The translations under genes were made by a program, and so were the position numbers. This document shows, one piece after another, positions 13,045 to 18,471 of a DNA stretch of 18,471 bases. The stretch is from DATAWZ01 sp036266975 (GTDB taxonomy: Bacteria; Actinomycetota; Thermoleophilia; Solirubrobacterales; Solirubrobacteraceae), in the NCBI GenBank assembly GCA_036266975.1, contig DATAWZ010000135.1, forward strand, positions 1 through 18,471. The letters run 5' to 3'. Below the pieces are notes generated by a model. That model did no database searches, was not told the DNA's origin, and saw only the letters and a program-made list of their open reading frames with translations. The number at the start of each line of letters is the position of its first letter. Positions within the stretch are counted from its first letter, which is position 1.

Positions 13045-14166
13045 GTGGCCATCTGCACCGAAACGGACCTGATGCACCTCGAGCGGACCCTCGAGCTCGC
13101 GACGCGCGGAGCCGGGCGGGTGAGCCCGAATCCGCTCGTGGGCGCCATGGTCGTGCGGGGCGGGACGGTCCTCGGCGAGGGCTGGCACCAGGAGCTCGGC
13201 GGGCCGCACGCCGAGGTCAACGCGATCACCGCGTGCGGCGACTGCGCGCTGGAGGGCGCGACGATCTACGTCTCGCTGGAGCCGTGCTGCCACCACGGCC
13301 GGACCGGCCCGTGCACCGAGGCGATCCTCGCCGCCGGGATCCGCCGCGTGGTCGTGGCCAGCGACGATCCGACCGAGAAGGCCTCGGGCCGGGGGATGGG
13401 GATCCTGCGCGACGAGGGGGTGCAGGTGACGGTCGCCGACGGCGCGCTGGCCGCCCGCGCGCGGCTGCTCAACCAGCCGTTTCGCAAGTCCGCGCGGACG
13501 GGCCGGCCGTGGATCCTGTTCAAGTCGGCGATGACCCTCGACGGCAAGGTCGCCACCGCGATCGGGGACTCCAAGTGGATCTCCGGCGAGCAGAGCCGCG
13601 CCCGCGGCCACCGCTGGCGCTCGGAGGTCGACGCGGTCATCGTCGGGATCGGCACCGCGCTGACCGACGATCCGCTCCTGACCGCTCGCCTGGACGACGT
13701 GGCGCGCCAGCCGCGGCGGGTGGTCTTCGACTCGCTCGCGCGCCTGCCGACCAACTCCCAGCTGCTGCGCGACGCGCCCGACATCCCGCTGATCATCGTC
13801 GTCTCCCGCGCGGCCGGCCGCGCCGCCACCGAGGCGCTGGAGGCGTGCGGCGCGCACGTCATCGTCGCCACCGGCGAGCACGAGCCCGCGCGTGTGCGCT
13901 CGGGCCTTGAGCAGCTCGGCGCGCTGGGCATCACCTCGGCGCTGCTGGAGGGCGGGCCGCACCTGGCCGGGGCCTTCCTGGACGCCGGCGAGATCGACGA
14001 GGTGCGCCTGTTCCTCGCCCCGGTGCTGCTCGGAGGGCGCGCGGCGCGCGATCCGCTCGAGGGCGAGGGCGTCGAGCGGATCGCCGACGCGGTGCGGGCC
14101 CTGTCGCTGGACTGCGAGCGCGTCCACGACGACGTGCTGATCTCCGCACGACTGAGGGAGTGGTAG
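13045..14166 (+). CDS. ribD: Bifunctional diaminohydroxyphosphoribosylaminopyrimidine deaminase / 5-amino-6-(5-phosphoribosylamino)uracil reductase
   Basis: A 373-residue two-domain enzyme catalysing the deamination and NADPH-dependent reduction steps of riboflavin synthesis. The N-terminal deaminase (about 8-145) has the zinc-site motif HAEVNA (H55, E57) and PCCHHGRTGPC with C81 and C90. The C-terminal reductase (about 155-370) has FKSAMTLDGKVAT (159-171), GIGTALTDDPLLT (201-213) and LEGGPHLAGAFL (301-312). The GTG at 13045 is chosen because D8 and M10 then match the usual D-x-x-M start of the deaminase; ATG 13072 would lose that. The reading frame stays open far upstream but that is a shadow of the glycosyltransferase genes. 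The stop abuts the ribE start with no gap. Confidence 0.94.
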   Translation: MAICTETDLMHLERTLELATRGAGRVSPNPLVGAMVVRGGTVLGEGWHQELGGPHAEVNAITACGDCALEGATIYVSLEPCCHHGRTGPCTEAILAAGIRRVVVASDDPTEKASGRGMGILRDEGVQVTVADGALAARARLLNQPFRKSARTGRPWILFKSAMTLDGKVATAIGDSKWISGEQSRARGHRWRSEVDAVIVGIGTALTDDPLLTARLDDVARQPRRVVFDSLARLPTNSQLLRDAPDIPLIIVVSRAAGRAATEALEACGAHVIVATGEHEPARVRSGLEQLGALGITSALLEGGPHLAGAFLDAGEIDEVRLFLAPVLLGGRAARDPLEGEGVERIADAVRALSLDCERVHDDVLISARLREW

Positions 14167-14769
14167 GTGTTCACCGGCTTGGTCGCCGACCTGGGCACGG
14201 TCGCCGAGATCCGCACCGATGAGGACGGCGCGCAGCTGACGATCCACACCGCGCTGGCCGACGAGATCCACGCGGGCGACTCGATCGCGGTCGGCGGTGT
14301 GTGCCTGACCGCCACCAGCCTGGACGGCGAGGGGTTCACCACCCAGGCGATGCACGAGACGCTGCGCCGCTCGGCGCTCGGCCGGCTGGTCCCCGGCGCG
14401 CAGGTCAACGTCGAGCTCGCGCTGCGCGCCGACGCGCGCCTGGGCGGCCACGTCGTGCAGGGTCACGTCGACGGCATGGGCAGCGTCGCCGCCGTCACCC
14501 CCGACGGCTTCTCGCGCGTGGTGCGCGTCGAGCCCGACGACCCGGCCCTGCTGCGCTACGTGGTGCTCAAGGGCTCGATCGCGATCGACGGCGTGAGCCT
14601 GACCGTGAGCGCGCTCGACGAGGTCTCGCTGTCGGTCTCGCTGATCCCCGAGACGCTGGAGCGCACGACGCTCGGGACCGCGAGCGCGGGCACGCGCGTG
14701 AACCTCGAGGTCGACGTGCTCGCCAAGCACGTCGAGCGGCTTATGAGCGCAACTACAGTGGGAACATGA
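14167..14769 (+). CDS. ribE: Riboflavin synthase (alpha chain type)
   Basis: A 200-residue protein that dismutates two 6,7-dimethyl-8-ribityllumazines into riboflavin and a pyrimidine returned to the lumazine synthase step. Two homologous barrel domains are visible. The first begins with the invariant MFTGLV and carries GGVCLT (43-48) and MHETLRRSALG (62-72). The second carries GHVDGMG (99-105), DGVSLT (141-146) and IPETLERTTLG (160-170). Length is normal. The GTG start follows the ribD TAG directly, and the stop overlaps the ribBA ATG (ATGA, 14766-14769), so translation is coupled. Also called ribC in some genomes. Confidence 0.95.
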   Translation: MFTGLVADLGTVAEIRTDEDGAQLTIHTALADEIHAGDSIAVGGVCLTATSLDGEGFTTQAMHETLRRSALGRLVPGAQVNVELALRADARLGGHVVQGHVDGMGSVAAVTPDGFSRVVRVEPDDPALLRYVVLKGSIAIDGVSLTVSALDEVSLSVSLIPETLERTTLGTASAGTRVNLEVDVLAKHVERLMSATTVGT

Positions 14770-16061
14770 CCGACACCGCCGAGCGGCCGACCGGCACCAG
14801 GCCCTTCGCGTCGATCGCGGAGGCGCTCGAGGAGATCCGCGCCGGCCGCATGATCGTCGTCTGCGACGACGAGGATCGCGAGAACGAGGGCGACCTGGTC
14901 GTCGCCGCCGAGTTCGTCACCCCCGAGGTCATCAACTTCATGGCTCGCGAGGCGCGCGGCTACATCTGCCTGGCGCTCACGCCCGACCGCTGCGAGACCC
15001 TCGGCCTGGACCTGATGACGGCCAAGAACGAGTCGGCGATGCAGACCCCGTTCACGGTCACGATCGAGGCCCGCGAGGGCGTCACCACCGGGGTCTCCGC
15101 GCACGATCGCGCGCGCACGATGCGGGTGGCGGTCGACCCCGATAGCGGAGCCGACGACCTCCTCCAGCCCGGGCACGTCAACCCGCTGAAGGCGCGCGCC
15201 GGCGGGGTGCTCGAGCGCACCGGGCACACCGAGGCGAGCGTCGACCTGGCCCGGCTCGCCGGCCTGACCCCGGCCGGGGTGATCTGCGAGGTGATGAACG
15301 ACGACGGCACGATGGCGCGCGTGCCCGACCTGATCCCCTACTGCGAGCGGCACGGCCTGCTGATGATCACGATCAAGGATCTGATCGCCTACCGCCGCGC
15401 GCACGAGAAGCTCGTCGAGCGCGTCGTGTCGACCCGGCTGCCCACCGCGTTCGGGGAGTTCGAGGCCGTCGGCTACCGCTCGCTGCTGGACAACAAGCAC
15501 CACGTGGCGCTGGTCAAGGGCGACGTCTCCGGCCGCGAGGACGTGCTCGTGCGCGTGCACTCGGAGTGCCTGACCGGCGACGTGTTCCACTCGCTGCGCT
15601 GCGACTGCGGCGAGCAGCTCGAGTCCGCGCTGGCGATGATCGAGCAGGAGGACCAGGGCGTGCTGCTCTACCTGGCCCAGGAGGGCCGGGGCATCGGCCT
15701 GCTCAACAAGCTCAAGGCCTACCGCCTGCAGGACGGGGGGCTGGACACGGTCGACGCCAACCTCGCGCTGGATCTTCCGGTCGACCTGCGCGACTACGGC
15801 ATCGGCGCGCAGATCCTCGTCGACCTGGGGCTGTCCTCGATCCGGATCCTCACCAACAACCCCAAGAAGATCCGCGGCCTTGAGGGCCACGGGCTGTCGG
15901 TCACCGCCCAGGTGCCGATCGAGCACCTGCCCAACCCCCACAACGAGGCCTACCTGCGCACCAAGGCCGAGCGGATGGGTCACATCCTGCACCACCAGGG
16001 CACCGACGTCGACGCCGACCTGGACCCCAAGAAGCCCGATCCGGCTCCCGAGATCTGGTAG
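14766..16061 (+). CDS. ribBA: Bifunctional 3,4-dihydroxy-2-butanone 4-phosphate synthase / GTP cyclohydrolase II
   Basis: A 431-residue fusion supplying both entry points of riboflavin synthesis. Residues about 13-212 are the DHBP synthase, which converts ribulose 5-phosphate to the four-carbon unit; the acidic loop DDEDRENEGD (34-43) and HVNPLKARAGGVLERTGHTE (137-156) are present. Residues about 218-418 are GTP cyclohydrolase II, with the zinc site VRVHSECLTGDVFHSLRCDCG (C268, C279, C281), YLAQEGRGIGL (302-312) and ILTNNPKKI (361-369). All expected residues are intact, so both halves should be active. The start overlaps the ribE stop and the stop shares one base with the ribH GTG (TAGTG). 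Confidence 0.96.
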   Translation: MTDTAERPTGTRPFASIAEALEEIRAGRMIVVCDDEDRENEGDLVVAAEFVTPEVINFMAREARGYICLALTPDRCETLGLDLMTAKNESAMQTPFTVTIEAREGVTTGVSAHDRARTMRVAVDPDSGADDLLQPGHVNPLKARAGGVLERTGHTEASVDLARLAGLTPAGVICEVMNDDGTMARVPDLIPYCERHGLLMITIKDLIAYRRAHEKLVERVVSTRLPTAFGEFEAVGYRSLLDNKHHVALVKGDVSGREDVLVRVHSECLTGDVFHSLRCDCGEQLESALAMIEQEDQGVLLYLAQEGRGIGLLNKLKAYRLQDGGLDTVDANLALDLPVDLRDYGIGAQILVDLGLSSIRILTNNPKKIRGLEGHGLSVTAQVPIEHLPNPHNEAYLRTKAERMGHILHHQGTDVDADLDPKKPDPAPEIW

Positions 16062-16486
16062 TGGCCGACACCTACGCGCTGGTCGTCGCGACCTTCTACG
16101 CCGACCTGGCCGACCGCCTGGTGCAGGGCGCCCGAGAGGAGTTCGAGGGGGCCGGCGGGCAGGTCGAGCGCTTCGAGGTGCCCGGCGCGTTCGAGCTGCC
16201 GCTCGCCGCGCTGTACGCGGCGCAGTCCGGGCGCTTTGCCGGCGTGGCCTGCATGGGCGCGGTGATCCGCGGCGAGACCAGCCACTACGAGCACGTGTGC
16301 GGCGAGGCCGCGCGCGGGATCCTCGACGTGTCGCTGCGCACCGGCGTACCCTGCGCGTTCGGCGTGCTCACCGTCGATTCGCTCGATCAGGCGCTCGCGC
16401 GGCTCGGGGGCGGCAAGCGCCATCAGGGGCGCGACGCCGCTCGCGCGGTGCTCGCCATGGCCGCCCTGCGCGCCGAGCTCGCCTGA
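16061..16486 (+). CDS. ribH: 6,7-dimethyl-8-ribityllumazine synthase
   Basis: A 141-residue protein that condenses the RibD pathway product (after dephosphorylation) with the RibBA four-carbon unit to form lumazine. It has VPGAFELPLA (40-49), GAVIRGETSHYEHVC (66-80) with the catalytic-type histidine H75, and FGVLTVDSLDQAL (100-112). Members usually form 60-mer shells or pentamers. The N-terminus is short compared with typical 150-160 residue relatives, starting almost directly at the first strand (TYALVVATFY). The GTG at 16061 overlaps the ribBA TAG by one base. It is the last gene of the operon. A GC-rich imperfect stem (16499-16518) follows before the repeat copy at 16521. Confidence 0.94.
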   Translation: MADTYALVVATFYADLADRLVQGAREEFEGAGGQVERFEVPGAFELPLAALYAAQSGRFAGVACMGAVIRGETSHYEHVCGEAARGILDVSLRTGVPCAFGVLTVDSLDQALARLGGGKRHQGRDAARAVLAMAALRAELA

Positions 16487-16520
16487 ACGCGGCCGCACGG
16501 CGCCACGCGCGCGGCGCTAG

Positions 16521-16683
16521 TAGTGGTGCCTCCGGTAGATCCGGTCGTCGATTCGCGAGCGAAATTCGAGCATGGCCAGGACGCAGGGAGCCGGAATAGC
16601 AGCGCTATTTCGGCTCCCGAGGACGCCGCCAGGCGAAGATTTGCAGCCGCGAAGCGGGAGCGGATTTGCAGGAGGTGCCACTA
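16521..16683 (+). repeat. 163-bp MITE-like repeat, copy 2
   Basis: This is the same orientation and exact length as the copy at 4252-4414, differing at four positions (one in the GCGAAA stem, one at GACGCAGG, two in the right terminal repeat). The central hairpin (16586-16618) is unchanged. The left end is preceded by an additional CTAG (16517-16520), so it reads CTAGTAGTGG. The right end reads CCACTAG, and its CTA (16681-16683) is the TAG stop of the opposing phosphoesterase gene. It lies 34 bases after ribH, whose own stop is TGA, so here only one end supplies a stop codon. AGGAGGTG near the right end resembles a ribosome-binding site but faces the end of a convergent gene. Confidence 0.88.
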
Positions 16684-18033
16684 GGTCAGATCCGCCAGCC
16701 CGGGGAGCTGGTTCTCGAGCGTCGGCGTCGTCGGGTGCTCGCCGTCGGCCTGGCACCTGGCCAGCGTCGCGTCGATGCTCGGCGGCGCGGGCAGCGTGGG
16801 GGGCTCGAGCAGCTGGCGGGCGCTGAGGTCGAACATGTCGCTGAGGTCGTGGGCGGCCGCGTCGCGCGCGGTCATGGGTTTCAGGCCCCAGAGCCTCTCG
16901 ACGAACGCGAGCACCGAGGTGTGGTCGGCGACCGTGTGGGAGACGTAGTTCGGCCGCCCCCACGGGGAGACGACGACGAACGGCACGCGAAAGCCGTAGC
17001 GGTCATAGCCGGCCTTGTAGGTTCCGTGCTGGCCGAGCATCGGCGGGATGTTGTCGGGCGGGACCGCCGCCGGCGGGGGCACGTGGTCATACCAGCCCCC
17101 GTGCTCGTCGTAGTTGATGAACAGGACGGTGTCCGGCCAGGCCGGCCCGTCCATGACCGCCTGCACGACCGACGCGACGAAGTTCTCGCCGTAGGCGATG
17201 TCCTGCGGGTTCTCCTCGGAGGTCGTGTCGTAGTTGGGATCCAGGAAGGTGAACGCGGGCAGGTTGCCGCCTTTGACGTCGTCGTAGAAGGCCGTGAAGG
17301 GCTCGCAGCGCGCGACCTGGAGCGGGTTCAGCGAGAAGTTGGGGACGATCAGCGGGCTCGGCTCCTGCTGGAAGTAGTCCTTCCAGGTGATCCCCGCCTC
17401 GTCGAGCTTGTCGAAGATCGTGCCGTTGGCGGCGCGGACGAGCAGCGTGTCGACCGTGGTCGAGATCGTCCCGCTGGCCGTGCCGCAGAACAGGAAGCGG
17501 CGGTTGGGGTAGGTCTGGGCCAGCACCGAGCAGAAGTAGCGATCGCTGGTCGGGAAGTGGCTGGCCAGCGCGTTCAGGATCGGGATGTCCGCGGGGGTGT
17601 AGTAGCCCATCGGCGTGCGGCCGCCGATCGCCCGCACGAACCCGTCGTTGTGGCCCTGATCCCAGGACTGGTGGCTGTCGTCCCAGGACTGGCTCAGGTA
17701 GGTGGCCGGGCACAGGTCGGGCAGGTGGAAGGCCGGGACCGGCGTGCCCTTGGCGTTCGGGTTGCTCGCACCGGCGGGCAGCGTGTCGAAGCCGGGCTTG
17801 TCCAGGTGCCCGAGCAGGTTGTCGGTGGAGTGGTTCTCCATCATCAGCACGATCACGTGCTTGACCGGCGGGATCCCGGTCGGGACCGCCGGCGCGGGCG
17901 ACGCCGGCGTGAGCGGGCGCGGGCGGTGGCGGCGCGAGCCGCCGCTCGCCCAGGCCGGCAGGGAGGCGCCGGCGACGCCCGCGGCCACGGCGCCGGCGGC
18001 GGTCAGGGCGGTGCGCCGGGTGGTGGCGGTCAC
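16681..18033 (-). CDS. Exported phosphoesterase (phospholipase C / acid phosphatase AcpA family)
   Basis: A 450-residue protein. Residues 1-30 look like a Tat signal: TTRRTAL, then AAGAVAAGVAGASLPAWA, with cleavage after AWA. The mature enzyme has family landmarks: VIVLMMENHSTDNLLG (60-75; E66 and N67 are metal-site-like), QTYPNRRF (173-180; T174 at the nucleophile position of the TxPNR motif), NYDEHGGWYDHVPPP (307-321; D309, E310), and DHTSVLAFVERLWG (370-383). This is the phosphoesterase family PF04185 that includes non-haemolytic phospholipases C and AcpA phosphatase; which substrate is used is not deducible. The start is GTG 18033. TATCAT (18046-18041) lies seven bases upstream, suggesting a leaderless mRNA. 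The TAG stop comes from the outer triplet of repeat copy 2. It is divergent from rpmB. Confidence 0.88.
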   Translation of the reverse strand: MTATTRRTALTAAGAVAAGVAGASLPAWASGGSRRHRPRPLTPASPAPAVPTGIPPVKHVIVLMMENHSTDNLLGHLDKPGFDTLPAGASNPNAKGTPVPAFHLPDLCPATYLSQSWDDSHQSWDQGHNDGFVRAIGGRTPMGYYTPADIPILNALASHFPTSDRYFCSVLAQTYPNRRFLFCGTASGTISTTVDTLLVRAANGTIFDKLDEAGITWKDYFQQEPSPLIVPNFSLNPLQVARCEPFTAFYDDVKGGNLPAFTFLDPNYDTTSEENPQDIAYGENFVASVVQAVMDGPAWPDTVLFINYDEHGGWYDHVPPPAAVPPDNIPPMLGQHGTYKAGYDRYGFRVPFVVVSPWGRPNYVSHTVADHTSVLAFVERLWGLKPMTARDAAAHDLSDMFDLSARQLLEPPTLPAPPSIDATLARCQADGEHPTTPTLENQLPGLADLT

Positions 18034-18040
18034 AGCCGCG

Positions 18041-18046
18041 ATGATA
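18041..18046 (-). promoter_or_regulatory. Likely -10 of the phosphoesterase gene, predicted leaderless
   Basis: Reading the minus strand, TATCAT is followed by seven bases and then the GTG start at 18033. A weak -35-like GCGACC (18070-18065) lies 18 bases upstream. No Shine-Dalgarno sequence fits before the start codon. Confidence 0.4.
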
Positions 18047-18095
18047 AGTAGCGCCCGCCGCCGGGGTCGCCGCGTTCACACGCGCGATACGATCG

Positions 18096-18114
18096 CCGGC
18101 CCGGCCCGGCCCGG
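18096..18114. repeat. Short tandem CCGGC repeat upstream of rpmB
   Basis: Three CCGGC units and a partial fourth lie in the 109-base gap between the divergent phosphoesterase and rpmB genes. No function is evident; length variation between strains would be expected. TACACT (18128-18133) nearer the rpmB start is a possible -10 for that gene. Confidence 0.5.
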
Positions 18115-18142
18115 GGCAGCCGGCCGCTACACTGCCCGGGCG

Positions 18143-18334
18143 ATGGCCAAGGTATGTCACAGCTGCGGGAAGGGCCCGGCGTTCGGGAACAGCCGCAGCC
18201 ACTCGATGGTCGCGACCAAGCGACGCTTCAACCCGAACCTGCAGAAGGTGCGCATCCTCGTGGGCAAGGCACCGCGCCGGGTCTACGTGTGCACCCGCTG
18301 CCTGAAGGCGGGCAAGGTCACCAAGGCCGCCTAG
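18143..18334 (+). CDS. rpmB: 50S ribosomal protein L28, zinc-binding (C+) form
   Basis: A 63-residue protein with the L28 pattern MAKVCHSCGKGP (1-12), SHSMVATKRRFNPNLQKVRI (19-38) and VCTRCLKAGK (49-58). The two CxxC pairs, C5/C8 and C50/C53, mark the zinc-binding form. L28 is a component of the large ribosomal subunit near the E site. The ATG at 18143 gives the normal start; the reading frame is open further upstream but only as the shadow of the divergent phosphoesterase gene. Its TAG stop (18332-18334) is the first triplet of the third repeat copy, so the element begins exactly where this essential gene ends. Confidence 0.95.
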   Translation: MAKVCHSCGKGPAFGNSRSHSMVATKRRFNPNLQKVRILVGKAPRRVYVCTRCLKAGKVTKAA

Positions 18335-18471
18335 TGGCACCTCCGGTAAATCCGCTCCCGCTTCGCGGCTGCAAATCTTCGCCTGGCGGCGTCCTCGGGA
18401 GCCGAAATAGCGCTGCTATTCCGGCTCCCTGCGTCCTGGCCATGCTCGATTTTCGCTCGCGAATCGACGAT
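18332..18471 (-). repeat. 163-bp MITE-like repeat, copy 3 (inverted, truncated by the window edge)
   Basis: The visible 140 bases match the reverse complement of copy 1 with four differences: two in the terminal repeat, one beside the central hairpin (shared with copy 2), and the last base. The central hairpin (18397-18429) is unchanged. The outer end TAGTGGCACCTCC begins at the rpmB stop codon, with CTAG at 18331-18334. About 23 bases, the other terminal repeat, lie beyond the window. The copy points opposite to copies 1 and 2, so copies 2 and 3 bracket the phosphoesterase-rpmB pair as inverted repeats. Confidence 0.87.

Noticed and set aside
9607..14166. A single 1519-codon open frame covering the GT-C genes and ribD
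   Set aside because: Only the part from 13045 has recognisable protein (RibD). The upstream part is the out-of-frame shadow of the two membrane-protein genes.
16521..18471. Composite transposon carrying phosphoesterase and rpmB
   Set aside because: No transposase is present, the segment holds an essential ribosomal gene, and each repeat end lies precisely on a stop codon. That fits separate small insertions better.

Overview
The window is GC-rich chromosomal DNA with GTG/ATG starts, many 1-4 bp stop/start overlaps and an actinobacterial housekeeping gene order (fmt-rsmB-rpe and ribD-ribE-ribBA-ribH). It most likely comes from a high-GC Actinomycetota, and I favour Thermoleophilia/Solirubrobacterales. 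That placement is inferred from overall style and was not tested by any search.

Layout. (1) 1-2492, + strand: a translationally coupled run of fmt (3' end only), rsmB, a 76-residue zinc-ribbon protein and rpe. (2) 2493-2702: a convergent intergenic region holding a strong hairpin and a 22-bp-period direct repeat with an inverted partial third copy. (3) 2703-6403: two regulator-enzyme divergons in mirror image, tetR(-)/secreted lipase(+) and cytochrome P450(-)/tetR(+). Each has palindromic operators lying on a recognisable promoter. The two enzyme genes converge on a 163-bp repeat. (4) 6428-12994: a cell-surface glycan block, with flippase, methyltransferase and GT2 glycosyltransferase on the - strand, divergent from two GT-C type membrane proteins on the + strand. 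(5) 13045-16486: the riboflavin operon ribD-ribE-ribBA-ribH, which supplies all enzymes needed for the pathway except the dephosphorylation step. (6) 16521-18471: a second repeat copy, a Tat-type exported phosphoesterase/phospholipase C (-), rpmB (+), and a third, inverted repeat copy cut by the window edge.

In many actinobacteria rpe is followed directly by ribD. Here about 10.5 kb of accessory genes (regions 2-4) separate them, so the window reads as a conserved backbone carrying an envelope/lipid-related insertion.

The most unusual feature is the 163-bp repeat (4252-4414, 16521-16683, and 18332 to the end). The two full copies differ at only 4 positions. It has imperfect 23-bp terminal inverted repeats and an invariant 33-nt central hairpin. 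Its ends read TAGTGG...CCACTA and coincide with the TAG stop codons of the lipase, P450, phosphoesterase and rpmB genes. It looks like a non-autonomous, MITE-like element, or a structured intergenic element, that settles at CTAG/TAG stop codons.
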